DNA of 64,000 nt from assembly GCA_001898645.1 (NCBI GenBank), contig MKUQ01000020.1, positions 47,548-111,547 on the forward strand, given 5' to 3'. The position numbers and the translations under genes were made by a program. This DNA comes from Burkholderiales bacterium 70-64 (lineage in GTDB: Bacteria > Pseudomonadota > Gammaproteobacteria > Burkholderiales > Burkholderiaceae_E). Position 1 is the stretch's first letter; every line of letters starts with the position of its first letter. The notes beneath the pieces are model-generated. The model searched no databases. It was not told where the DNA came from and saw only the letters and a list, made by a program, of their open reading frames with translations. Below are positions 8,433 to 17,868 of the stretch, piece after piece.

Positions 8433-9290
8433 ATGCCGGATCGCCTGTCCAATCTGCTCACCCGTTTCAGTGCCGCGGCGCGCGTCGACCATACCGGCGT
8501 GCTGCGCGACACCGCCGCGTTCGACGCCGCGCACGACGCCGGGCGCCTGCACCTGCTGCGCAGCGGCTCGGTGCAGGCACTGCACGCGGGCTGGACGCCG
8601 CTCAAGCTGGTGCGCCCGAGCCTGCTGTTCTATCCGCGGCCGTTCGAGCACCGGCTGCAGCCGGTCGACGGCACGGCGGTGAGCCTCATGAGCGCCGCCA
8701 TCCGCTTCGACGGCGGCTCGGTCAACCCCCTGGCGGCGGCCCTGCCGCCGCTGCTGGTGCTGCCGCTCGAAGCGCTCGCCGAGGCCCGCACCACGATCAC
8801 GCAGCTGTTCGAGGAGGCCGACGGCGCGCGTTGCGGGCACCGCATCGCGCTCGACCGGCTGTGCGACCTGCTGCTGGTGCAGGTGCTGCGCCACGTGATC
8901 GACCGCGCGCTCGCCAGCAGCGGCATGCTGGCGGGCCTGGCCGACGCGCGGCTGTCCAAGGCGCTCACCGCGCTGCACGACCAGCCGCAGCGCGACTGGC
9001 ATCTCGAGGATCTCGCGGCGCGCGCCGGCATGTCGCGCGCGCGCTTCGCGGCCCGCTTCAAGGAGAAGGTCGGCATCGCGCCGGGCGAATACCTGACGCG
9101 CTGGCGCATCAGCCTCGCGCAGCACCTGCTGCAGCAGGGCCGTCCGGTCAAGGAGGTGGCCGGCGAGGTCGGCTATGCCAGCCCGGCGGCGCTGGGGCGC
9201 GTGTTCGCCACCCGGACCGGCGTCACGCCCAAGGCGTGGGCGAACACCCGCAGCCAGGCGAGCACGATCGACGAGACGCTGCACGCCTGA
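8433..9290 (+). CDS. AraC-family transcriptional regulator with N-terminal cupin
   Basis: A 285-residue regulator. An N-terminal cupin-like sensing domain spans about residues 10-160. A C-terminal double helix-turn-helix spans about 180-280, with LEDLAARAGMSRARFAARF as the first HTH and VKEVAGEVGYASPAALGRVF as the second. The ATG at 8433 is preferred; a GTG 4 codons upstream is possible. It lies 66 bp after the isomerase gene and is the natural candidate for the regulator of the divergent catabolic cluster at 1.9-8.4 kb. Many cupin-AraC proteins of this type are poorly characterised. Confidence 0.8.
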   Translation: MPDRLSNLLTRFSAAARVDHTGVLRDTAAFDAAHDAGRLHLLRSGSVQALHAGWTPLKLVRPSLLFYPRPFEHRLQPVDGTAVSLMSAAIRFDGGSVNPLAAALPPLLVLPLEALAEARTTITQLFEEADGARCGHRIALDRLCDLLLVQVLRHVIDRALASSGMLAGLADARLSKALTALHDQPQRDWHLEDLAARAGMSRARFAARFKEKVGIAPGEYLTRWRISLAQHLLQQGRPVKEVAGEVGYASPAALGRVFATRTGVTPKAWANTRSQASTIDETLHA

Positions 9291-9396
9291 GAACTTCGTT
9301 CCGAAGGCGTCTGCCGCACGCTGCGGCCGCTTCCCGGACAGCCATCGCCGCGGGCGGGCTCGATCGTCGCCGGGAAAAGCGCCGCGGGCGGGCGGG

Positions 9397-9402
9397 TAGA
9401 AT
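9397..9402 (+). promoter_or_regulatory. -10 box directly in front of hemE
   Basis: TAGAAT ends 6 bp before the GTG start of hemE. A transcript starting at the normal +7 distance would begin at the start codon, implying a leaderless mRNA. No clear -35 box is visible. Confidence 0.45.
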
Positions 9403-9408
9403 CGCCGG

Positions 9409-10551
9409 GTGAACACGCCCCTCGCCAACGACACTTTCCTGCGCGCGCTGCGGCGCGAGCCCACCGCGTACACGCCGATCTGGCTGATGCGCCAGGCCGG
9501 GCGCTACCTGCCCGAGTACAACGCCACGCGCGCGCGCGCCGGGAGCTTCCTCGCCCTGTGCAAGACGCCCGAGCTGGCGTGCGAGGTGACGCTGCAGCCG
9601 CTCGAGCGCTTCCCGCTCGATGCGGCGATCCTGTTCTCCGACATCCTCACCGTGCCCGACGCCATGGGCCTGGGGCTGTACTTCGCCGAGGGCGAAGGGC
9701 CTCGCTTCGAGCGGCCGGTGCGCGACGAGGCTGCCGTGATGCGGCTGGCGGCGCCCGATCCGGCGGCGGAGCTGCGCTACGTGACCGACGCCGTGCGCAC
9801 CATTCGCGCCGTGCTCGCCGGCCGCGTGCCGCTGATCGGCTTCTCGGGCAGCCCCTGGACGCTCGCCTGCTACATGGTCGAGGGCGGCGGCAGCGCCGAC
9901 TTCCGCCAGGTCAAGACGATGCTCTATCGCCGCCCCGACCTGCTCGCGCGCATCCTCGAGGTCAATGCCGACGCGGTGGCCGCCTACCTGAACGCCCAGG
10001 TCGAGGCCGGCGCGCAGGCCCTGATGATCTTCGATTCGTGGGGCGGGGCGCTCGCCGACGGCGCCTACCAGCAGTTCTCGCTCGCTCCGATGCGGCGCGT
10101 GCTCGCGGCGCTGGCGCGCGAGCGCGACGAGCCGCTCCTCGATGCGGCCGGGCGCATCGTCGGCACGCACAAGGTCCGCGTGCCGGTCATCGTCTTCACC
10201 AAGGGCGGCGGACTCTGGCTCGAGGACATCGCCGGCATCGGCTGCGACGCGATCGGCGTCGACTGGACCGTGAACCTCGCGCGCGCCCGCGAACGGGTGG
10301 GCGATCGCTGCGCGATCCAGGGCAACCTCGATCCGATGGTGCTGATGGCCGAACCGGCGCAGGTGCGCGCCGAGGCGGTCAAGGTGCTCGATTCGTTCGG
10401 CGCGCCGCGCGGCGGGGCCGGGCACGTGTTCAACCTCGGCCACGGCATCTCGCAATTCACTCCGCCGGAGAGCGTTGCCGCGCTGGTCGAGGCGGTGCAC
10501 GATCACAGCCGCCGGCAGCGCCGGAACGAGGCGAGCGCGTCCTCACTTTAG
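9409..10551 (+). CDS. hemE: Uroporphyrinogen decarboxylase
   Basis: A 380-residue enzyme removing four carboxyl groups from uroporphyrinogen III to give coproporphyrinogen III in heme synthesis (cytosolic). The signature [13 protein letters not shown] lies near residues 25-37, [15 protein letters not shown] (about 78-92) carries the catalytic aspartate, and [16 protein letters not shown] (about 144-159) is the second signature. The tail [10 protein letters not shown] is also conserved. Length fits the family (about 350 residues) with a small insertion near 235-250. The start codon is GTG. priA follows downstream on the same strand, a common arrangement in betaproteobacteria. Confidence 0.97.
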   Translation: MNTPLANDTFLRALRREPTAYTPIWLMRQAGRYLPEYNATRARAGSFLALCKTPELACEVTLQPLERFPLDAAILFSDILTVPDAMGLGLYFAEGEGPRFERPVRDEAAVMRLAAPDPAAELRYVTDAVRTIRAVLAGRVPLIGFSGSPWTLACYMVEGGGSADFRQVKTMLYRRPDLLARILEVNADAVAAYLNAQVEAGAQALMIFDSWGGALADGAYQQFSLAPMRRVLAALARERDEPLLDAAGRIVGTHKVRVPVIVFTKGGGLWLEDIAGIGCDAIGVDWTVNLARARERVGDRCAIQGNLDPMVLMAEPAQVRAEAVKVLDSFGAPRGGAGHVFNLGHGISQFTPPESVAALVEAVHDHSRRQRRNEASASSL

Positions 10552-10623
10552 GCCGGGCGCAGCATCGGCGTGGCTTGCCAGGCGACCCGAAATATGGTTC
10601 GCGCGATGGGGGTGACCACTGAC

Positions 10624-10814
10624 TTATGCACAATGCGGCGATGCCGGCTGCCGGCTGCGCCGCAGCATTGCCCCTTTTTTGAGCATATGTGCAAGTCATT
10701 GATTTATATGGGATTAGCGCTGATCAAAAAAACGGCAAGCGACCGCGGATCACGGTGGGACGGGCATTTACGGCCGATTCGTGCGCGTTGCTCACAGTTT
10801 TGTCCACAGCTTTT

Positions 10815-10820
<6 letters not shown>
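10624..10820. other. AT-rich region with DnaA-box-like sites between hemE and priA
   Basis: TTATGCACA at 10624-10632 fits the DnaA-box consensus TTATNCACA exactly. TTGTCCACA at 10800-10808 differs at one base. A TTGCACA core on the minus strand is at 10688-10694. Between them lies an AT-rich tract (about 10675-10735) with a run of seven A residues and two GATC sites. This resembles replication-origin or DnaA-regulated DNA. No function is demonstrated, and dnaA itself is not in the window. Confidence 0.45.
10634..10680 (+). terminator. Possible terminator after hemE
   Basis: A stem TGCGGCG (10634-10640) with CGCCGCA (10658-10664) is followed after 10 bp by six T residues (10675-10680). The gap between stem and T-run is longer than ideal, so this is tentative. 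Confidence 0.35.
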
Positions 10821-13108
<2,288 letters not shown>

Positions 13109-13112
<4 letters not shown>

Positions 13113-13693
13113 CGCGCCTGCCGCCCCAGCTCGCGCATGCGGGCGAACAGGCGTTCGTGGCGCGCCGGCCCGCCGCCGTCGACCATGCCGATCAGCGTCT
13201 GGCGGATCGGCCCGAAGCCGCAGAAGGCGAGCACGTTGCGCTCGAGCCCGCGCACGCCGTGCGCGAAGTAGAACCAGCGATAGATCGATGCGGGCATGCC
13301 CATGGTGACGACCACGCGCGCCGAGCGTCCCGCGAGCGTCCTGCGCCACGGCTTGCCGGGCTGGGCGTCGACCGCGAAGCCGGGCCGCAGGACCTGCTCG
13401 AGGAAAGCCTTCACCAGCGCCGGCATGGTGCCCAGCCAGAGTGGAAAGCACAGCACGACGTGGCTCGCCCAGCCGATCGCTTCCTGTGCCTCCCGCAGGC
13501 TCTCGGGCAGCGCCTCCGAGGTCCACGCTTCCTTGGTTCTCAGGACCGGGAAGTCGAGCGCGGCGACCTCGATGCGGCGCACTTCGTGGCCGGCCGCGCT
13601 TGCGCCCTGCGCATAGGCGTCGGCAAGCGCATGGCCGAGATGGCCGCCGCGCGGATCGGGATGGCCCTGGATGATGACGATGCGCTGGTCCAT
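13109..13693 (-). CDS. NAD(P)H dehydrogenase (quinone), flavodoxin-like fold
   Basis: A 194-residue protein of the NQO1/KefF/MdaB type. The FMN-binding loop is QGHPDPRGGHLGHAL (residues about 9-23), and CFPLWLGTMPALVKAFLEQVLRPGFA (about 80-105) is the family core, followed by VVVTMGMPASIY. Such enzymes reduce quinones by two electrons and limit oxidative stress. It ends on the other strand 4 bp inside the stop region of priA (convergent). The start ATG is the first codon giving the canonical MDQRIVIIQGHP opening. Confidence 0.85.
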
Positions 13694-13743
13694 CCGCCTA
13701 TTGAACCCGTCCGGGGAGCGGCGCGGATTGATGCGGCGCAAGA

Positions 13744-14055
13744 TCAGGGGCCGAGGCCGGCCGCCCGCAGCTGCGCGCGCAGCCGCTGCACCTCTTCGAT
13801 GAGATCGGCCACCAGCCCGGCGAGCTCCTCGTTGGCATCGAAATCGCGTTCGAGCGCGACCAGGCGCCGGGCGCGTGCCAGCTCGGCGCTGGCGAAACGC
13901 CACTCCTGCGCGCTGCCGGTTGCAGTGGCGAGCAGCCCGGCCTCGACCCGCAGCACCACCCATCGCCGTTCGACCGAGCAGGCCTGCGCCAGCTCGTCCA
14001 GGGTGAGCGTCGTTTCCTCGAGCACGACGCCGGTGAGCACTTGGTCCGTCGTCAT
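13744..14055 (-). CDS. cbpM: Chaperone modulator CbpM
   Basis: A 103-residue MerR-like helix-turn-helix protein that in other bacteria binds the J domain of CbpA and inhibits its co-chaperone and DNA-binding activity. The opening LTLDELAQACSVERRWVVLRVEAGLL is the characteristic HTH, followed by the RFASAELARARRLVALERDFD helix pair and a C-terminal coiled segment. It begins 3 bp downstream of the cbpA stop codon, the usual cbpA-cbpM operon. Confidence 0.92.
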   Translation of the reverse strand: MTTDQVLTGVVLEETTLTLDELAQACSVERRWVVLRVEAGLLATATGSAQEWRFASAELARARRLVALERDFDANEELAGLVADLIEEVQRLRAQLRAAGLGP

Positions 14056-14058
14056 CGT

Positions 14059-15000
14059 TCAAGCTCCGGTGGCCCGGCGCGGATCGAACGCCATTTCCCG
14101 CGCCATGGTCTCGTACAGCCTGCGTGCCTGCTCGGTGTCGGCCGGCGGCAGCACCACCGCCAGCTCGAGATACAGCGATCCCGGCGGCTCTCCGGGGATG
14201 CCGCGGCCCTTCAGGCGCAGCTTGCGCCCGGCCTGCGAGCCGGCGGGCACACGCACCTGCACCGCGCCGGACGGCGTGGGCACCTCGATCTCGGCGCCCA
14301 GCGCGGCTTCCCACGGCGCGACCGGGACTGTCTGGTAGACGTCGCGCCCCTGCACGCGATAGCGCGGATCGGGCGAGAAGTGCACTTCCAGGTACAGATC
14401 TCCGGCAGCGCCGCCGCCGATGCCGGGTCCGCCCTGGCCGGCGAGCCGGATCTGCTGGCCCTCGACGAGACCCTTGGGGATCTGCACCTGCAGCAGGCGC
14501 TCCTCGGTGACCACGTGGCCCGATTCGTCCAGCCGCGCCGCGCGCAGGCTGATCGGGCGGGTGGCGCCGTGGTAGACGTCGCGCAGGTCGACCATCACCC
14601 GCGCATGGTGGTCGTTGCCGCGCATGCGGTGCGTGCCGGCGCGTGCGCCGCCGCGCGGCATGCGGCCGAACAGGCTGGCGAAGAAATCGCTGAATTCCTC
14701 GGCGTCGGCGCCTGCCGGGCCGGCCCCCGAGAACTCGAAGCCGGCGCCCCAGTCGGGCGGCGGCTGGAATTCCTGGCCCGCGCGATGGCGTTCGCCCAGC
14801 GCGTCGTAGGCAGCGCGCTTTTCCGGGTCCGAGAGCACCGCGTAGGCCTCGTTGACCTCGCGCATGCGGCGCTCGGCGTCGGCTTCCTTGCTCACGTCCG
14901 GATGGTATTTGCGCGCCAGCCTGCGATAGGCCTTCTTGATCTCGTCGGCCGAGGCGGCCTTTGCCACCCCGAGGCTGTCGTAGTAGTCGCGAAACTCCAT
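14059..15000 (-). CDS. cbpA: Curved DNA-binding protein / DnaJ-type co-chaperone
   Basis: A 313-residue DnaJ homologue. The J domain occupies residues 1-70 with the HPD motif at 33-35. A Gly/Ala/Arg-rich linker follows, then two beta-rich peptide-binding domains (about 125-300) without the cysteine-rich zinc region of DnaJ, as expected for CbpA. It stimulates DnaK ATPase and binds curved DNA in stationary phase. cbpM follows directly; the DUF302 gene precedes it by 7 bp, so all three may be co-transcribed. Confidence 0.95.
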   Translation of the reverse strand: MEFRDYYDSLGVAKAASADEIKKAYRRLARKYHPDVSKEADAERRMREVNEAYAVLSDPEKRAAYDALGERHRAGQEFQPPPDWGAGFEFSGAGPAGADAEEFSDFFASLFGRMPRGGARAGTHRMRGNDHHARVMVDLRDVYHGATRPISLRAARLDESGHVVTEERLLQVQIPKGLVEGQQIRLAGQGGPGIGGGAAGDLYLEVHFSPDPRYRVQGRDVYQTVPVAPWEAALGAEIEVPTPSGAVQVRVPAGSQAGRKLRLKGRGIPGEPPGSLYLELAVVLPPADTEQARRLYETMAREMAFDPRRATGA

Positions 15001-15007
15001 TGCGACA

Positions 15008-15394
15008 CTAGCGCAGGCTGTCGCGCACGCGCTGCAGGCGTGCGCGCACTTCCTTGCCGAGCTCGTGCACCTCGGGCTTGTCGACCAGGGTGAGCACTGC
15101 AGCCGGGTCCATGAAGCCGATCGTGGTGCGGCCGTCGGGCTCGGTGCGCACGATGACGTTGCACGGCAGCAGCAGGCCGATGTCGGGTTCGGCGGTCAGT
15201 GCGCGGTGCGCGAACTGCGGGTTGCACGCGCCGAGGATGCGGTAGGCCGGCGTATCGATGCCGAGCTTGGCCTTGAGCGTGGCCTGCACGTCGATGTCGG
15301 AGAGCACGCCGAAGCCTTCGGTCTTGAGCGCTTCGGTCACTTTTTCGACCGCCGCGGCGAACGGCGTATCGAGGGTCATGTTGAAACCGTACAC
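15008..15394 (-). CDS. DUF302 domain protein
   Basis: A 128-residue DUF302 protein. The conserved features are the alternating helix-strand opening (FAAAVEKVTEALKTEGFGVLSDIDVQATLKAKLG), CNPQFAHRAL and LLLPCNVIVR; the two cysteines sit in the positions usual for this family. The function of DUF302 is unknown, although it often lies near metal or sulfur genes. A GTG at 15394 is chosen because GGAG stands 6 bp before it; the ATG five codons later lacks a ribosome binding site. It is probably in one transcript with cbpA and cbpM. Confidence 0.85.
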   Translation of the reverse strand: MYGFNMTLDTPFAAAVEKVTEALKTEGFGVLSDIDVQATLKAKLGIDTPAYRILGACNPQFAHRALTAEPDIGLLLPCNVIVRTEPDGRTTIGFMDPAAVLTLVDKPEVHELGKEVRARLQRVRDSLR

Positions 15395-15426
15395 GTTGGA
15401 CTCCGTGGGTTGCTGCGGCTGAGTGC

Positions 15427-15843
15427 TCAGCGACCGGCCAACACCAGTTGCGTCTGGGTGACGACGGCGCACAGCTTGCCGCTCTCGGAGCGTACCAGGG
15501 TCTGCCACACCATCGTGGAGCGTCCGCGATGGAACGCAGTGCACTCACCGGTGACCACGCTGCCGACCGGAGCGCCGGCGATGAACTTGGTGGCCGAGTC
15601 GGTGGTGGTGGTGCGCGCGCCCGGCGACAGGTTGAGCACCGTGCCGACCGCACCCAGCGTGTCGGCGAAGGCCATGATCGCCCCGCCGTGCAGGGTGTCG
15701 CCGACGGTGCACAGGTCGGGGCGCACGGTCATGCGCGCGGCTACCCGATCGGGTGCGAGCTCGGTGAGCTCCACGCCCATCAGGCCCGGGAAGAGCGGGG
15801 TGAGCTGCTTCTGCAGGGCGGCCAGGGTGGCGGCGTCATTCAT
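15427..15843 (-). CDS. PaaI-type acyl-CoA thioesterase (hotdog fold)
   Basis: A 138-residue single hotdog domain. The PaaI signature is TVGDTLHGGAIMAFADTLGAVGTVLNL (about residues 46-72), with the HGG loop and the following aspartate forming the active site. TDSATKFIAGAPVGSVVTGECTAFHRGRSTMVW is the second half of the sheet. Members hydrolyse aryl- or acyl-CoA esters that stall CoA pathways. The start gives the canonical short N-terminus. It lies upstream of the DUF302 gene on the same strand and diverges from the ECF sigma gene. Confidence 0.88.
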   Translation of the reverse strand: MNDAATLAALQKQLTPLFPGLMGVELTELAPDRVAARMTVRPDLCTVGDTLHGGAIMAFADTLGAVGTVLNLSPGARTTTTDSATKFIAGAPVGSVVTGECTAFHRGRSTMVWQTLVRSESGKLCAVVTQTQLVLAGR

Positions 15844-15897
15844 GGCCCCAAGGCTATGCCGACACCGGCGCAGGGTCAATCCGGCGGCGGGATGATC

Positions 15898-15928
15898 GGG
15901 AACGCGGCTGGCCGGCGGTGCATCCAAT
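15898..15928 (+). promoter_or_regulatory. Candidate ECF-type promoter upstream of the sigma factor gene
   Basis: GGGAAC at 15898-15903 resembles the GGAAC -35 element of ECF sigma factors. After about 18 bp comes CATCCAAT (15921-15928), similar to ECF -10 regions. It sits 48 bp before the sigma gene, the position expected for autoregulation. Tentative. Confidence 0.35.
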
Positions 15929-15975
15929 GCGCACAACCCGGGCCTGCCCGGCCCTATCCCGACGAGGAGCCGACG

Positions 15976-16683
15976 ATGAAGCCTGCCGCCGTCGCCAACC
16001 CCGATGCCGCCCGTTCCGATGCCGAGCTGGTGCACCGGTGCGCCGCGGGCGACCCCGAGGCGCTGCGCGCGCTGATGAAGCGCCACAACCAGCTGCTGTA
16101 TCGCACTGCCCGCAGCATCCTGCGCAACGACGCGGAGGCCGAGGACGCCGTCCAGGAAGCCTGGCTGCGCGCATGGCGCGCCATGGACACGTTCCGCAGC
16201 GAGTCGAAGCTCTCGACCTGGCTGGTGCGCATCGCGGCCAACGAGGCGCTCGCCCGCCTGCGCGCATCGAGCCGGCGCGCCGAGGTGATCCGGCTCGACG
16301 TCACGGCCGAGGACGAGGCCGTCGCCACGGAGGTGAGCATGCAGCAGCCCGAACCCGACCGGCCCGACCGGGCCGCCGAACGCGGCGAGCTGCGCCGCCT
16401 GCTCGAGGCCCGCATCGACGAGCTGCCCGAGACCTTTCGCGCCGTGTTCGTGCTGCGCGCGGTGCAGGACATGAGCGTCGAGGAGGTCGCGGCCTGCCTC
16501 GAGCTGCCCGAGGCCACCGTGCGCACGCGCCATTTCCGGGCCCGGGCGATGCTGCGCGAACTGCTCGAGAAGGAAATCGATCTCGCGGTTGCCGATGCCT
16601 TCGCCTTCGCCGGGGCGCGCTGCGACCGGATCATCGCGCGCGTGCTCGAGCGCGTCGAGCGCGAACGGCCGCGCCGGGCCTGA
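15976..16683 (+). CDS. ECF-type RNA polymerase sigma factor
   Basis: A 235-residue sigma-70 family protein of the extracytoplasmic-function class. Region 2 spans about residues 30-100 (RTARSILRNDAEAEDAVQEAWLRAWR, then FRSESKLSTWLVRIAANEALARLR). Region 4 spans about 140-195 (DELPETFRAVFVLRAVQDMSVEEVAACLELPEATVRTRHFRAR). The start follows GAGGAG at an ideal distance. No anti-sigma factor gene adjoins it; instead a Tat-exported ferritin-like protein and a cytochrome c follow on the same strand and are its likely targets. The extra 35 residues after region 4 may have a regulatory role. Confidence 0.92.
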   Translation: MKPAAVANPDAARSDAELVHRCAAGDPEALRALMKRHNQLLYRTARSILRNDAEAEDAVQEAWLRAWRAMDTFRSESKLSTWLVRIAANEALARLRASSRRAEVIRLDVTAEDEAVATEVSMQQPEPDRPDRAAERGELRRLLEARIDELPETFRAVFVLRAVQDMSVEEVAACLELPEATVRTRHFRARAMLRELLEKEIDLAVADAFAFAGARCDRIIARVLERVERERPRRA

Positions 16684-16728
16684 TCGGCGCGGCGGCGCAC
16701 CCCCTTCCCTCTACACAGGAGAACTCTC

Positions 16729-17307
16729 ATGTCATTCCTCATTCGAACCGATGGTGTCACGACTTCGGCCGGGCGGCGCGCGCTGCTCGGCGGCTCCGGC
16801 CTGCTGTTGTCGGGAACGGCGGTGGCCCTGCTGGCCGGGCGCAGCGTGCGTGCGGCCGAGCGCGCCGGCTCCGCCGCGCAGGACACCCGCATCCTGAACA
16901 CGGCGCTGGGCGCCGAGCTCGAGGCGATCGCCGCCTACCAGCTCGGTGCCGACAGCGGCCTGCTGCAGAAGCCGGTGCGCGACCTGGCGCTCACCTTCCA
17001 GGGGCAGCATCGCGCACATGCCGACCTGCTGGCGAGCACCGTCACGAAGCTGGGCGGCAAGCCGGTCGCGGCCAAGGACAAGTACAACTTCCCGACCGAG
17101 ACGCTGAAGACCCAGGCCGACGTCCTGCGTTTCGCGGCGATGCTGGAGAAGGGTGCGGTCAGCGCCTACCTGGGTGCGGTGCCGGTGTTCGGCAACCGCG
17201 ACCTGGCCAAGGCCGCTGCCAGCATCCTCGGCGACGAGGCGATGCACTGGGCGATCCTGCGCAATGCGCTGGGCGAGGTGCCGGTGCCCGAGGCGTTCGT
17301 GGCATGA
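16729..17307 (+). CDS. Tat-exported ferritin-like domain protein
   Basis: A 192-residue protein. The N-terminus has a twin-arginine signal (GRRALLGGSGLLLSG, about residues 15-30) ending near VRAAE. The mature part is a four-helix ferritin-like domain: NTALGAELEAIAAYQLGA gives the first glutamate ligands, TFQGQHRAHADLL gives a Q/H pair, and the third and fourth helices contain EKGAVSAYLGA and LGDEAMHWAIL. Such di-iron proteins may store iron or detoxify peroxide in the periplasm. It overlaps the downstream cytochrome gene (ATGA) and follows the ECF sigma gene by 45 bp. Confidence 0.82.
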   Translation: MSFLIRTDGVTTSAGRRALLGGSGLLLSGTAVALLAGRSVRAAERAGSAAQDTRILNTALGAELEAIAAYQLGADSGLLQKPVRDLALTFQGQHRAHADLLASTVTKLGGKPVAAKDKYNFPTETLKTQADVLRFAAMLEKGAVSAYLGAVPVFGNRDLAKAAASILGDEAMHWAILRNALGEVPVPEAFVA

Positions 17308-17801
17308 ACGTCGCCCGCCTGCGTGCCGGTGCGCTGGCGCTCGCGCTGGCAGCGGCGACCGCCGCTGCTGCGCCGGCGCCATCGGCTTCCGGCGCGGCGG
17401 CCACGCCGGGTCCGGCGGCGGCTTCGGGCGCGACGGTCGCTTCGGGTGCAGCGGCTGCTTCGGGCTCAGCGGCCCTGCACGGCGACGCCGCCCGCGGCGA
17501 GCGGATCTACGACCGCTGCCAGGCCTGCCACGCGCTCGCCTACGATCGCACCGGCCCGCGGCACTGCGGGCTGTTCGGACGCAAGGCGGGCAGCGTGCCC
17601 GGCTTTCCCTATTCCGACGCGATGAAGCGCTCGGGCATCGTGTGGAACGCCCAGACGCTCGACCGCTTCCTCGCCGATCCGACCGGCGTGGTGCCGGGCA
17701 CCGCGATGGGGTACGCGGGCGTGAAGGACGCGAAAGAGCGCGCCGACCTGATCGCCTATCTCGCGCAGGCGAACCGCTCCGCGGCCTGCCGCGGCGGCTG
17801 A
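17304..17801 (+). CDS. Class I c-type cytochrome (c2-like)
   Basis: A 165-residue secreted monoheme cytochrome. The signal peptide covers about residues 1-23, followed by an Ala/Ser/Gly-rich low-complexity tract to about 57. Heme attachment is at CQACH (C72, C75, H76), and the axial methionine is in GTAMGYAG (M135). The context GERIYDRCQACHALAYDRTGPRHCGLFGR is typical of cytochrome c2/c552. The ATGA overlap with the ferritin-like gene implies a functional pair, perhaps electron exchange with the di-iron site in the periplasm. Confidence 0.9.
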   Translation: MNVARLRAGALALALAAATAAAAPAPSASGAAATPGPAAASGATVASGAAAASGSAALHGDAARGERIYDRCQACHALAYDRTGPRHCGLFGRKAGSVPGFPYSDAMKRSGIVWNAQTLDRFLADPTGVVPGTAMGYAGVKDAKERADLIAYLAQANRSAACRGG

Positions 17802-17819
17802 GGAGGGCCGCGTGCCGGC

Positions 17820-17843
17820 GCAATTGCCGGCAATTGCTAGAAT
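17820..17843. promoter_or_regulatory. 18-bp perfect palindrome abutting a -10 box upstream of rep
   Basis: GCAATTGCCGGCAATTGC (17820-17837) is perfectly palindromic and is followed at once by TAGAAT (17838-17843), a good -10 hexamer. The helicase ATG is at 17869. A protein bound at the palindrome would cover the promoter spacer. Confidence 0.5.
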
Positions 17844-17868
17844 CCGGCTCCCTCCTGCAGCCTCCCCG

